Assembly (NCBI RefSeq): GCF_910592395.1
Contig: NC_088315.1
Span: forward strand, 1,056,501 to 1,120,500
DNA length: 64,000 nt
From: Lineus longissimus
Taxonomy: Eukaryota; Nemertea; Pilidiophora; Heteronemertea; Lineidae
Reading direction: 5' to 3'
In this document: piece by piece, positions 32,501 through 47,500 of the stretch
How the letters are laid out: each line of letters begins with the position of its first letter
How positions within the stretch are numbered: the stretch's first letter is position 1
Translations under genes and position numbers: made by a program
Notes under the pieces: model-generated
Told to the model about the DNA's origin: nothing
Seen by the model: the letters and a program-made list of their open reading frames with translations, nothing else
Databases searched by the model: none

Positions 32501-35500
32501 CTTCCAAGCCAGGTTACTCTTTGTATAGGCCCCAAGTCCTTGCAAGTAAAGGATTGACATGAGCGCCCTGCTACACATTATTTTGAGTTCCTCTTGTTTT
32601 CTATTGATTCCATGAGAAACTTCATTTAGGTCACTGTTCGAGTATGAACGGAAAACTGAGTTGAAATCAAAAAATATGAGAAAAATCTCACTTTTGAAAA
32701 CAGATTGTCATTTTACTTTTGTCATCCTGGTCGAGACTTACTCCGACTTTGACTTGGAATATAGTATAGTTCCTTTCTGTTATTAGGTTTCCTTTTAGAG
32801 AGTTGGTCTTTCTTGTGCTCTCATAGTTTGTGTTGTGTTTGCTTCAATGCTTAAACAAGTACATTATTTATAGTCAAATGTGTCGGTTGATTGGTTGAGA
32901 TCGCCAGGAATTCAATGATCTCATTTTCGGCTGTGAAGAGCACAAAATGTTTCTATCCATGTTTGAAGACAGCCTGTGTACATTGTATGTGTTGTCAGTG
33001 TAAAAATATCCAAATCAAATAATTGATTTCTGCCCGGCACCTGCATCATAGATGTACACGCACAGTGCATGATTGATTCGTTGAGCTACCATTCATTTGT
33101 GCTTCGTGTATGTAACCAGACTATCTAGTTGACATTGATCCAATAACCATTATTGTCTGAAGTATAGATGAGTCCTTTATATTGTAATTCACTCAAGTGT
33201 TCAAGATCCTAACATTGATATAAATCAAACCATCCTACTTTGAATTCTGACATTACGATCTCTGTCTCAAAAGGATTATTCTAAGAAACGTGTCACAGAG
33301 ATCTTATGAGTGCTCTCGTGTTCAAACTATCTGTATTGTCCATTTCAGCTTTTTAACCTGAAAGGTCGCCGGAGGTCGAACAGTGTTTGGAGCAGTAAAA
33401 GCAGCTTCAGTACCGGTTTCCGCTATCATGAGGGCAAGCTAATTAACATAGGCTCACTGCCGAGTCCAGATAACGTTGGGCGGACGTACCTCTTCGAGGG
33501 ATTGTTGGGCAAGGAGCGATGCCCGCTTTGGGACCATGTGCAATTTTGGGAGGATGCGTTCTTGGATGCTGTGGCCCAGGAGCGTGACATCATCGGACTG
33601 GACCAGGGGCCGGCGGAAATGATGGAAAGGTAGGCGTTTTCTCCTTCTCTTCAGAAGTAAAGGTAACGTGTTGGTAAATACAGTAGAACCTCTCTTAGCG
33701 GACACCTCTCTAATAAGGACAACCTCTCTATTAAGGACACTAGTTTTGGTCCGAAATTGGTTATTTCCATTCAATTTGACCCCTCTAATCAGGACACCTC
33801 TCGATTAAGGACAGCTCTTGTCAGTCCTGAGGGTGTCCTTAATAGAGAGGTTGGACTATATTTTCAATGATTAACTTTGATAAGAAGCAAACTGTCTCAG
33901 GGTCGAAGGGTTCTGGGGGCCTACTATTTACTCAGTAAGGGAAGAACAGGCTGTAAGGGAAGGAAAGATGCTATCAGTTTTGAAAGTTGTTGTATTTCCA
34001 CCTTCCTGTGTAGGTACGTCTCCCTCGGAGATGGGGAGAAGAAACGTCTTGAACATGATGAAGACCGTCTGCTCTCCATCATCCTGTACAACATGGTCGG
34101 CTTCATGACCATGATGCAAGTGGAAAAGAACGAGGTGAAGAAGAAGATACGTCGTATGCTGGGCAAGTCGCACATCGGTTTGATCTACAGCCAGGATGTC
34201 AATGATCTCTTGGATCACGTTGCCAATCTGGTGAGTGCACACATAGATGGCAATGGTTTCAAAGTTTGCTGCTCTCTCCGATGTTTTATGACACTGGGAA
34301 CTCCAAGAGCATGAAAGTGAGTTCAGTTCTGGTGGATCGTCCAATCAAAGTGCTGATGTTAGAGATGAGCCCAAGGAAAGGTTCTATGCCCTGGAAATCG
34401 GTGAGGTAAATCCCGAAATGCTGACTAACTTTGTAATGTCTCCTTTCAGTATGGTAACGACATCGACCTGAAGCCAATGGGTAGTCGCATGATGCAGAAA
34501 CAGTCATTTACGGTGCACTGGGGCACTGATAATACAGGAGATATGCTATTTATGGAGGTGAGGTATACATGGCAATGAAATCTCTTATTGACTTGCTTTT
34601 GAAGAGAATAGACTTGCTTAAAATCGCACAATGTTTGGTCCGGTCACCCCTCTTATCCTTTAACTCGCTACAAAGATTAATATAACCTATCTGTTGCAGG
34701 TCTGTGATGATTGTATAATATTACGTAGTGTTACCGGCGCCATCTGTGATCGGTGGTGGTATGAGAAGCTTGTCAACATGACGTACTGTCCCAAGACGAA
34801 GGTGTTGTGTTTGTGGAGGAGGCATAGCGGGCAAACACAGCTCAATAAGTTCTATACAAAGAAGGTTAGTGGTAGATCGGCTGCAGGCCTTGTTTCTGGG
34901 AATCTCGCTCTCAAATACAGACAGAAGTTGTCAGTCCCAAGGGGGTCTTTGTTGGAGAGTTTCTACAGTACGTATATGAGTACATGTGAGATGTTAGGTA
35001 TTGAGGAGCTCTCATTCTTATTCCTCCTACACCTGTGAGATGACAATGAGCTTTAAGATCTGATGTGTTTTCACTGACTGTTGATTTGATTGCTTCCAGT
35101 GCCGTGAGCTGTACTACTGTGTGAAGGAAGCTATGGAGAAAGCAGCAACAAGAAATAATGGAAAAATACCAGGTGGAGTATTGAAGGTTTTGGGTCAAGG
35201 TCATGAAGATTGAGATTATTGTATATTAGAAGATGATGATGTGTAGCAAATGTTAGAATGCAAGGCCTATTGATTGCTTAGATAATGCTGGGGTATATCA
35301 AAGAGTTTTGAAATCAGAAAAAAGGCATATGAATGTTATTTGCTGTTGGGCAATGTGCGGATGAAAACTCATTATAGTGCCCTTTTCTCTTGCATTTAAG
35401 CGTGGTAGACCAGAAATTCTGACAAGTGAGAATAAGTCTAATCTGATGGTTTGATTCCGTACATGTAAGAGGCCTTGTCAACTGAACTCTGCCATTCTGT

Positions 35501-38500
35501 TGCAGGTCCCGAGTTAGGTGGCGAGTTCCCCGTACAGGACCTCAAATCAGGCCAGGGGGGCCTGTTGCAGGTGTGCATGGAAGGCATTGGACTTCTCTTT
35601 GCGAATAGCAAGGTAAGCGTAGGTGTCAAGGCGTTGAACACCATCTCTGTAGTCAGCTCAGTAATGCTATACACTCACACAGGAAAAAGGAGATATGAGT
35701 AAATGAAATGAGCTTGAGATGTCAGTTCAAAACAGCCCAAGTTTGCCTCAAGATGGCATCTAATCCAGCAATTGATATCAATCAAACAAAATAGCAGTAG
35801 AATGCACAAACTCATTCCAGGAGATTATAAAATATTCCAATTTACGTGTCGTGGGGTCCCATGTGCATCGCGAGCTAGTATATGACAACCTTGTATGCTC
35901 CTTCCTGTGGTGGTGTGTACTTCTTGTTCAGTGTATAATTGACTTGAGTGCATGTAGTAACAGCGGCTTTGGCAAATTGGAAATCCAACTTCATAATGTA
36001 GAAACAATACAATCATAGTTGACACTTTGATATGAATTGATCAATTGTAAACATAAATTGGATAGAAAATTTGTGACCTCTTTACATCTTTGAGCCAAAT
36101 ATGATGTTTTGGTAGCCAATCTCCTGCTTATCATTTCTTGAAACGGAAGTGGTTTTGAAAAGTCTCCTCCAATCTTGAAGGAGCAAAATTTGCTCCCCTC
36201 ATCGTGTCATCAAATTTTCTAGCCAACATTCTACTCAATCCCTGAGACACATACCTCTTGGTGAGGCACGGTCCTGAATAAGGATAGACTTGACCACGCG
36301 TTGGTCGGTTGTTTGAATACAGTGAGTTTGTAGATGACTGCATATTTCATAACATCCCATTAAGAGTTTTTGGCCCAGATTGTTGACTTATTATCTCGAT
36401 AAACATTCATACATAGTTTGTTTCACTGCTTCAATGCAATGTTAGTAGCACTAGCTCATTGCACCTGCTGTATCTTGCACTGGAATAAAGATGCTACCAA
36501 AACTCTCACCTTCTTTTGAAAAGCTTGGATCTGTAACAAATGCCATGGATGTTGAACTTGACCGAGACTATCTTAGTAATCTTCTAAGGCTTCTATTGCA
36601 CTGGAGTTGTAGCTCGATGAGACTGCCATATCTCAGGTGCTCAGTTGACCCGTCTCTGTTGTGGCTCTCACATGCACCCCTCGATCACTGTAGTCAATAC
36701 CACATGTTTTCCCTCGGATGGCTGTCGAAAAGTCACGAATAAGCACTTGCTCTCTGCGGCCCGATATATGAAGACTTGGCTCTCTGCCCTGTGGTCATGA
36801 AAAGGCACAAGCTGCTGTTGATGTCGTTGATGGTGTTTGAGGGGTTGAGTAGCATTAGATGTCTAGAACGTATAGAGAAAGGCGCATGATATTGGTGATT
36901 GCAGTCTCAACATGAACATTTCCAATAATGACATTTGCCAGTGGTCAGGAAGCTTTTTTTGTTACACTGAACTTGTCTATCAGAAACTATTTGGGTGTCG
37001 TTTCTGACACCTTCACAGTTGGAAATATCATAAGTTGGAGATGCACAGTGTTGGGGTAGTCTTTTGGTAGGACTCGCAATGCATGTGGTTTAAGATTCTG
37101 GTGATTTTGTAAACTATATCTCAGCTCAACAATTGAGTAGGTTATCTGCACATGTCCCACTCATTATGACAGAACTAAAGATCAGTTGGAGAAATCAACA
37201 TTGGACTGTGTAGTCAAATTCCTGTTGTCTAAAAGACTGATGTACAGCAGATCACCCTTAATCAAAGTTGAGATATGGTATAGTGATAGTCTTATTGTGA
37301 TCCTGAACAGTCAATCTACCCCAAGCCACCACATACTCTGATAACCTTTGATGGATTAGGCCTGAGCCATGCTCATCCCCACAATGCAATCACTGCAGAT
37401 GGGTCTAATAGAACATTTTCTGCAGAAACTGGATTTGAAATGGCCACAGAAGGCAAATGATGAGGTTGGGGTAGATCGGATGTCAGACTTAGACTTGTCC
37501 TAGTGACCATGAGCCAGTGCTTGCCCTGTCCTGTCTTAGACCAGACACCAGTGCTGTAGTTCTAGACACTGCTTATAGATGGCACTCAATGCCTAGGGTA
37601 GCCTTGACCAACAACATTGACCAATGACCTTGACCTCTATACTAAGTAGATGAAAGTGAAACAAGAATATTACAGAAAAGTCTTGTAGCCTTGACAGGGA
37701 GTTGAAACACAGATGATTGGATTACCATTCTATTTCTCTACCAATAGTGTTGTCGAGGTTCCACAATTTTGCCCGACCTTTGGAGAACAAAGTGACAACC
37801 TGATTAGGGTTTCAAACCCATGAATCTTAGACTGAGATTCAGACAGACCAGTACGCCACCACACTCCACCTGCTGGTTATTAAATGATCTTGACCTTTGT
37901 CCTGACCTTGTGACCTACAAGACACCCCCTGCCCCTGACCAGTTCCATAATCTTTCATTGTTAATGGTCAAATACTTTGGCATTGTTAATTCAATGAAGT
38001 ACATCTATAAAAATGAAACTTGTATACACACCGCTTGTGATTTCTGTCATGTGAAGCACTCCACAATCATCACAGTTCAAAACCTGACCGTCTTAAATCT
38101 AGATTTGTCTGTTTCGACTGGGTAAAATTGAGATGTAACAAAGCTGTACCACTTTGGAAGTTGGGAAGGCACCTGGGGGAGTTAACAGTATCCTTAACTG
38201 CAGATAGTTTTCGTGGTTTTACTGTGTGGAGATGACAGAAGTCTTCGGCAGTCTGTTGAGGTTTAACTAAACGTTCTTTTCAGTCCCCACGCCAACCACA
38301 CCACCATCCCACCCCACCTCCCCTCTTAACATTTCAGCTGACCTTGACCCCATGACGCTATGCATGTCGCTATCGTTACTATGCGCATTAATCACTTCTG
38401 TCATTTTATCTCTAATGCCTGCGCGATGCCCCCTGGTGGTGATTGTGATAACTGGTAACCCCACCTCCTCCACGTGGCGCATGTCCATCCCTGCATGTGG

Positions 38501-41500
38501 TCGTATGGGACTTAGCTTAGTCGGCTAGTGTAGGCACAGATAGTAAACTAACAGGTTATAAAAACAGATCCATCTCAAAGTTCTAATAAATATGAGAAAA
38601 AATATGTCGATTTGACAAATTTCCATTTAATGAACATTCTAAATCCTGATACCATTGTTTTATTTCATTTTTTCCTTAATTTGTTTTTTGCTCAATTTTG
38701 GCCTGAAATCCCTCTGTCTACATGTACATGCATGCCCTTTCAGAGTGTGGTATGGTTTTTTAAAGAATTACATGTAAGCAGAAGAAATTTCAAATAACAT
38801 TACTGCTGATGATAAAACCATATCATTAGTGTTCATTTTGAAGCTGCATGTATTGGAAATTCTAATCAGTGACACCACATGATTTGTATCTTATTGACCT
38901 GAAAGATAAATATCAATAAGATATCAGTCTAGATCGTATAGTGGAGGGGATTCAGCCAAGTTGAGCCAAAACCTGTCTTCTCTCATTCATCTCTAATCAT
39001 ATTCAACCCATAGATGTACGTCTGCTACTTTCGTGGCAAACAAGCATGTCTCTTCAGTTCTGTTTTATTTAGTTAACAATTAATGCTAAAAGTTGTCATA
39101 AATTACGTTAATATCTCTTTCCATCGTCAATCTATCAAGTGACTCACACCCTGGACACAAGTCCAATCATCGCTCATCAAACTGTGCTTTTAACTCGGGA
39201 ACTTTTGAGATGGGCCGTTGACCTTTTGACCTTTTGACCTAACCTTGACCTTCTCCATTTTCTCTTTGCCTGCCACGTTGGTCACTGTGGTTTCAGGAGT
39301 TTGAGGTATGGATGTTTTCAATGTGCCTACTCCTCGTGGTATAGGCCGTCTCTCAAGAGTTCTATCTTGGTGTTATAGACCAATCTGTGATTAGTGTACT
39401 TCATACATTACATAGTTTGGTTTCCATATTTGCTTTTGTTGTTTTTCATTTATTTTCTGCACATTGTCTTTCTGTCCTTAAAAACGACCACAACCACTTG
39501 TGTGTGACCCGTATACCCCTTTTTGGTGTCGGTCAATACCGTAGCATCTTCACAACATAATTTATTAGATTTGTTTGGGATGCGTTAGATCGTTTGTCGA
39601 AAATTTGAGTGCTGAAAGTCGTCTCATCACTGTTAGCAAGACTTGCACTATTTGTGCTAAGATAGACTCGCATATCACACTAGCAGACTACAACCATTGT
39701 CTACCTTTCCTTGTCTGTGTGTCTTCCACCATCACTGTCTGTTCGTCTTCACTCAACGCACCGTCTAGAAATCGTCCATGTCCGTGCTGAAAGTGTCCAT
39801 GCATGTTCTGTTTGGTGTTCTTCAAACGCTTCTTTGTGTCCTTTTCAAACACGTTTCTACAATTGCCATGATTGTGTGCCGTTCTCAAATTTGCAACAGC
39901 CTTCATACCATTCTCCTATGTCGTCCTTGTGCGGAGATCCCCCTCAATATATGTGAGTTCTCAGTTAGTTCTCAAGTGCCTTTCACACAAGCTAACTGGG
40001 TTCCTCCCATTGATGGAGGCTGTTTAATGCGATACCTGACCTTATGGAAACAATCTTGTGAAGATTGTGAATATTCTGAAACATTCTGAAACACTGCTTC
40101 AGATAGAAGATCTTTCTTTCCTACGTGACCTTCTCCGTACATTCTCTACAGAGAATTTTCTTCAATCTTGTCTCTAAACTTCCACCCTCTATTAAGTCTT
40201 TCCAACTTACTATCTTTCCAGTTAATATTTCGTAAATCATACATGTAGAAGCGGTCTACATCATAAAAAGACAACTTCTCTCTCTCTATCAGCCATGTAT
40301 CTTCATTTCCTAAAACTGTATTGCCACGAACTGGAAATCATTGTGAGAAATTTGTAAGATATTTATAGCAAGTCTACTTCTGGATCATTTGGTTTCGTGG
40401 AAGTTGTGGCATTTTGGGGTTGCTGGTATATTTCAGAAAACCTTTATTTAGCTGGAATCTTTGATTCTGAAAAATCAAATTCGATCAAAGATAGTGGGTT
40501 TATATTTTGAAGTTTTATAGCTGCTGCATGCTTGCTATATGTATATGAGGCCTGTTCTTGGTCATTCAACTAACGGTGGTTGTTTCTTTGTTGACTTGAG
40601 AAAAATCTGAAGACTTTGATCTTTGTACTTCTTATAGGAAATGAAGATCATGCCCAAGTTGGACGGCAAACAAACATGCATGACACTTTCTGATATGTGC
40701 TTCTGGTGTCGGCTCATTGGCTTGTCAGGCTTTCTACCCTCTGAGCCATGTTCATATTCAGAGCCCAAATCATGGCAAAAATGTACCATTTGTATCGCAT
40801 GATCATCAACATCCAGATTATGATCTGGAAATATATGAAAAGTATGGTGAAGTTTTCAAGAAAACAAACTTAGAAAAGCAGATACCCAGAAATGAAAAAT
40901 GAGATGCAGGTGCACTTTTCCTCTTGGAAGCATGGCATAAGGTCGCTCTGGGCAGTATGTTGAGGTGCTGGAACACTTCCTACTCCATCATATCTCAGGT
41001 TTTGGGTCTTTTATCTTAATATTCAAAAGTTACTCTACCTTGAACCTTCTCTTTCATAATACCCGGTACTAATGTACTTCCTTTTAAACTTTAAAGTTAA
41101 TTTTAATGACTGTCTCTCTATTTCTCACTGGTACATAATACATACATGATTTATGTGTAAACTTGGGTTTGATTTTAGTGTTTTTCATTAACAGCCAGTA
41201 ACTTAAAAATAATAAGCACAAGGAAGTCCATGAGTTTATATAAAGTCGACACCATTAGTTTTGATTGCGTTTTCAAAATTGCTAATCTTATACAAAACAA
41301 AATCAGCATTGTTCTCCTCTGAGGGCCGTGTACCTGCCAGACACATCCACACTTCCATTGTTGTGCCCTTGATTGCTGTGTGACACTCTATAGCATGTAT
41401 AGCACCTTGTTCCCTGTGACACCCTAGGCGGCTTCTACTGCACCAATCAAACGATCAAACGACACATGTCCATCATATCAACTAAATTACCCTATCACCT

Positions 41501-44500
41501 GAGATAAAGTCACCCGAGAATTGGTTTCAAACTTACTTAAATTACCTGGAAATTGGCAAATTTTTTCATTTCTAACTCATTCTGGTAGCAATGATATTAT
41601 TTTTGGACAAAGGTCAGTTGTCATCTGTTATGTTCGCTCCTTCTCAAAACCTGGACCCAGGTTGAGAACCAATAACAAACCTCATGCATGGTGCCGTCTA
41701 TTTGGATACTGGAGGTCATCTCGCAGAGTCCCACAAATCAGATCCCAACTGGTTGCTAAAACAAAAGCCAGTTCTGAGAGAGCCCAATTTGCCCTCAGGA
41801 ACCAATTCATGCGGGGGTCAGTCCTCAGGTGATAGTGCCAACTCTTCGACTCACACCACAAGTGGTTCTCACACCATGTATGTATCAGTACTTAAGTCCT
41901 GTGTGTGCTTGGTTTTATTTGCTGAAAATCCCCCATGATTTTATTTTCAGTTCTTTGTTGACCTAAGTCGTATCAAGAAATGTTACACCCAGAAAGGGGC
42001 AGTGTTTGTCCTAGAGGAATTTGGTAAGAACGCTCTCCGTAACTAACCTAGCCTCTCCTTTTGGTTCAAACTTTTCTTTCTTCTTTATCTTTTCTTCAAT
42101 TCATTGTAAGTTCATACATTATTCAAGCATTCTGCCATCATTGCCTACTAACCAAAACCTATGCCCAGGACGCTCGAATGACCTGCTGTGGTGTTGGGCT
42201 TGTGGTATTAGCTTGGCAAACATAGTGGTGACTGAATTTGGTTTGCATGGGTGGTGATGGTAAAAAGGTTATCTAGAAAGTTATCATCATCATCATCGTC
42301 GTCACTGCCAACAACCCTATTGGATTGGTATGGGTGTAGGCCTACTGCTGGTGGCACATGAGATATGAACTAGTGTAGGATCAGCCTTGGTGTTTGGTGT
42401 AATATTAACATAGAGTATGGTACAATGTATATCATGGTAGTGGAATTCTGATGGTTATCAGGTCAGCTGGATCCAGTATCTAATTGTCTTTTGCCGAGGG
42501 TACAAATGTGTTTGCATGTGTGAGTTTAGCATAAACCTCCCTGTGGTGTTCAGTTTTGGCCATGCATGTTGGACAATGCATTGAGTCGTTCACCCATGCA
42601 CTAGTGGCAGGGCCAGTCCTGTACATGTATTGTTAACTGAGCTGCAATGTGTGCATTTAGCATGACAAGGGGTGCCTTGTCATCATGACACCCAATTGTG
42701 TCACTCCAATTGGGATTATAACCATGTGGATGGCAACTGAATACTCATGTTGTGCCTCAGCTGATTTGGTGATTGAAACAGACATGAGTGTATGCATGTA
42801 GCTTTAGTTTGAAATGTGATTGTGTGCAATCTACTGAGCCTTGGGTATGATTTGAGGGAATTGAAGTAGACTGACTTTGTGGTGTGGATCATCAATATTG
42901 TCTTCTGACAGTGTCTGATTGGACCCGTTCTAAACCATGTATTTCTTAGCCCTGGCTGGGTCATGATTGAATGATTGAGAGAGTGTGTGTATAGCTTACA
43001 CTCAGTGTGATTGATGTCTCTGTTGACCAACACCACACCAGCAAGTGCGGGTCATTCCAGCGTTGTCATATCCTACTGCATTATGCTTCTTGTCCAAGGT
43101 GTTTCAGTTCTGCGAGTTTCGGAGACTGATGGCTCAACACTGGCATATGTGCAGAGATGACCAACCTGGATGGTCTGATAGGTGAAAAATGAACCAAATG
43201 TATGACCATCGTGTGACGGGACGTGAGGATACTTCTCTCAGGACTAGATAAGTTTATAAGTTTACTTAGAGAGAAGACGGCTACGTTCCCTTGACAGTCT
43301 CACACTTGTAGAAGTTGGTCATCTTTGAACTTGTGAAGTTTTGCCATCTATAGGTAAGCTTACAACACTGCTAATACACCTCATTGTGAGCCAGGCTTGT
43401 CAGGTTGGCCATTGTAACTTAACAAGTGCTTTTGTAATGTGAGCAGATGCAACATTGCAAATGACACGAGGTGGAAATACTGAATGCAGGATGCACGTTT
43501 CTTGAACCCATACACTCACTAAACTATTTGATGACTCAATTCAGTCGAATTTGTAATCCAACTGGTGACCATTGGGGTCTGACGTGCTATCAAACCGGGA
43601 CACCGTGTCCAGATTTTGATCCAGCGTTGGACGCCGATGATCATGCATTGGAGTATGACTTGTGCATGATACTGTTCATCTTCCTTGATCTAATCCTTCT
43701 CAGTCGTATGACATGCCTGGCTCGTTACCATAATCCATTTGTGTCTCATCCTTCGTATTTCAGCAGTCAAGGTAAGCTTGGAGACGGTCTCTCTGTTATG
43801 TTGTCCTTGTCCGTCTGCACACATTCAATGTAAACAAACTATGGAATGCTGGGAGATTCCCTGATCACCTTTCATCCAAAATGGATGTCATTGAAGTAGC
43901 CTTTGATGTGATTTTCAAGCTAGTTCTGTCACATTGAGTCTTTTTCCAGATGAGTGCCTTTTGCAGTTAGTTTCTGACCTTTTTAGCCAAGTTATGGTCA
44001 GGCTCTGGTGATTTCAATGTTGTGGCTGACATCAGAAACATCAAGCCTGTTGATTGTTCTTCCTATAAGATGATCAACTTTCCAGCATTCCGTACAATCA
44101 TTTCATCGTGCTATAATAACATGAATAGTTTCATCAAACCAGTGTTCTTTTTCAAAGCTATCTCAACTGCTTTGAGATTTTGATCATATTATGCAAATGT
44201 GATTAACCAGATCTGATCATAATGGTCTCTCCATGCAATAGTTGAGGAATACAAGAGCCTTTGGTGTGCTCGCTGGCAGACATCAACATATTGCACCTCA
44301 GTCGACAGAATCTCTATTCTCTCGATTGTGTTGGTATGACCCTTCTGACCAGGTGGTTTTGGACATTGTTTCAACATGCTTTTAGAGTTTGGGATGGAAG
44401 TCTTGATAGCTAAGTGTAGCTTGTTGTTTGCCTTCTTTGCCGAGGCTCTGGATCTGGACAACGTGGAGATTCCAACTGGGTGGCTCAAAAACTAGATGTC

Positions 44501-47500
44501 CAGGGTGGTAGCCTGCATCAGGGTTCATTCTGATAAGGAGGGCTGGGGGTTCATCTACGGGGGAAACTGGATGCCAAAAACGTTTTCTCCACTGATAGGA
44601 GAGGGATATTTGAAGTGAGGGAAGAGGTGTAGGTAGCTTCTGCAATAACTGGGGGGGGGGGGGGCTGTTTGTTTATAAATGTTCTACAATGTGTGGCTTT
44701 CCTTTCCAGGCTTAATAATCAATATTTCTCTACCCAAACATTTTAGATTCTTCCTCCCCACATTACTCCTGCCCTCTATTGAGCTAAAACCAAATCCCAA
44801 ATCTTATGAAGCCATTAATCGCTACAAAAACCTTGTGAAACAACTGGAATCTATCAATTGCTGAAGCACAACCCAGAACTGAATATCTCTTGGAAGTTCA
44901 TGAAATTGACAGCTGTTCTTTATGGCACCCAAGGTTATCTGAAGGTTATCTGATGTTATCAGAATCTTTAGCCCCTATCTAATAGGCAACATTTGAGTTT
45001 CTCAAGTTTAGGAAACTAACTCAGTACAACATGTGAAAAGACAAACACATTCTCACATTTGGTCGTTCCAGCCCCTTCAGTAATGCCCCATTTACGACCT
45101 CCCTAAGCCCTGATTGCCGTCACGTTGAACCATGTCTCTTTATTTTGAATGCTTTGTTTCTTCAGATCCCAAAACTAGGAAAGTAATCCTCAGAAAGTAC
45201 AAGTCAAACATGGTGAGTACATGTAGGAGTGTGGTCTGAAATTGATTTGAAACGATCCTTCTTTTCTGAAAAGAATCAGACAAATTCCTGGCCTTTGGAG
45301 AGCAGTTTCTTGTTGCAGACTGTGTCTGGTGTTCAGACTGTGTGTGGGTTGTGTCTGAAACCTGTCCATTCCCTGGTGCTCCGCATAGCTTGTTGCATGA
45401 TCTTTGGTGGTCATGTCGGGGCACAGTTCCTGTGTGTTCTTCTGTGATGTTGATGTACAGGAGATACTAGACAACACTGCCGTGAGATGAGGCAGTCCTC
45501 TATTACCCCCGCCCGGCATGAAAATAGATCGTTGTGACCCCTTAGGAGACTTAAGTTCTTAAGTTTTGATGCTGTTGCATGAGATACCTGTTCTATGCCT
45601 GTAGTTCTTAGCTTGACAGTTTCCTGTGTTGTGGTGTTGTGTTCTGTGTGTCATCACTGTGGACAAGCTTAAAACATAGTTTACAGAACTCGACCATTCT
45701 ACTTCTTTTGTCCTAATGAAAACATGACTTGACACGCTTGACTAAAGAATCTGAGGTAGAATGGTTCCGTTCTGCTGTAGGTTCATACGCTGATCCACAG
45801 TGGTCATGTTGAAATGGTTTAGGGCTTTGGTGTCCAAATAGAAGGGGTGCTCTCCAAGTGAGCCCTGTGTGCATCTGGGCAGCTTACCTGTTGAAGTATC
45901 AGTGGGAGCAGTTGAAAACTTTGGCATGTTGAACTGTTACAGTCAGGGAGATGTCACTTGCGAGCACTTACTGGGAAAGGCCTGGCTGATATGTTGTTTG
46001 CATGGCAAGTCAACAACTAAATTGTTTCAACATGTATTCTTACTAATTTAAGAACTACATCTACCACCACCATATATTTTGATTACGTCCCGGTGCGTCA
46101 GTTGTGTTTATAGTCCACCATTGATTTCATGTCTGTGTTCTCTTTTCTGTATCTAGGCCAAACTGATTGTCTTCCAATTTCACCGAGTCGTCTCCATCCA
46201 AACCGCCAAACTTTACCCAGAATTGGCTACACACAAGATTCTTACTATTGAGGAGCCATCATGAGCTTAGGTCTTTTTAGTTTCCTTCTTATACCCACTC
46301 AGTGGTCTCCACAAAGGTATTGCAAGCAGGATGGTGGAAGAAATGTGAGTCAACTCCTTTCAAGAGTGCAGAAGCCAAGTGCTTAGTCGTCATTTCTTGG
46401 AAAAATCACTCAATTTCTCTGAAAAACTTTTAACAAAATGAAAAAAGTTAATTTCTCTGAAAAATCGTCATTTCTCTGAGAAGTTACAAGGACTTTATGT
46501 GGGCATGTTATCCCATTCCTGGACAGTGTGATTGCTCCAGCTCCAAAAAGTGTTTTTGACCACTTTGTGATGTTTCTAATCCTGATTCCTGCTTGAATTC
46601 CTTGTACATACATTGTGGAGATCATTACGTCTTTATGATTGCTACTGCCTAACTTTCTAAATGAGCCTATACCAGGTTGAGGAAGCACCTTGATCCCAGC
46701 GATGTTACCTGCTCTAAGGATTACCTTTGATCAATGGACTGCATGGTTACTCATGTGTATAACGTCATCAACCAAAGTGTACATCGTTCATTGATCAAAG
46801 AATGATCTTAAGCTTGAGAAATGCTTGGATAGGGGTCCTAACATCAGCCATCAGCATGCCCAATGACTGCTACAGCAAGCATGCAGACCGTATCTGCTTG
46901 AACACTTACTCTGCCCGAAACATTGGCGAGACCATTTTTCAGGACGTTTCAAGACACTGAAACCTGATATTTTCAGTGAATAGGCCTCGCCAAATTCTCA
47001 ACACGAATCCAAATTTTCCCATCTAACTGTTCATTTTCATTCAGATGTGTACATATGAGGAGCGAAGAGATAAAACAACACTCCCAGCATGATTGTGGCA
47101 TGCTCACCTCTCCTTGTCCTGCTTACGGGCGACCTGATTAAGAACGACAGTCTCAGTGATAAAAGCTCGGTATTGCTCATTGGTCAAAGTGTTACCCATT
47201 TCACTATTAACCGCAGACTAGTCTTGTGGTCCCGAGCATCGATGGTTCAAAGTACTGGTCCCATGCTGCAGGCATGCTATGTCTCATAACAAAATATGTG
47301 ACACAACGTCACTTCCGTGAATAACACTGTCACTGTGACTGTTCATCTTGATTTAGTCATCCGTGTGCCCCACCTCCACATCCCACTGACACCCCTACAA
47401 CCTGAGTGATATAGCAACACCCATGGCCTGAGTTATAACCCTCCTCTCACTCCTAACAGGATCATAGTCAAAACAGTTGCGATCTTTCTTTACTCTGGTT

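Noticed and set aside
41666-41938. Ser/Thr-rich open stretch as a MADD exon
   Set aside because: Available acceptors and donors (41727-41828) give phase 1/1, which does not fit the phase 0 intron between exons 26 and 27.
43471-43833. 120-codon frame in the MADD intron
   Set aside because: No homology or conserved motif; hydrophobic stretch looks incidental; no phase-compatible exon can be drawn.
47045-47092. Short alternative last exon after the acceptor at 47044
   Set aside because: Only 15 codons before a stop; too short to distinguish from chance.
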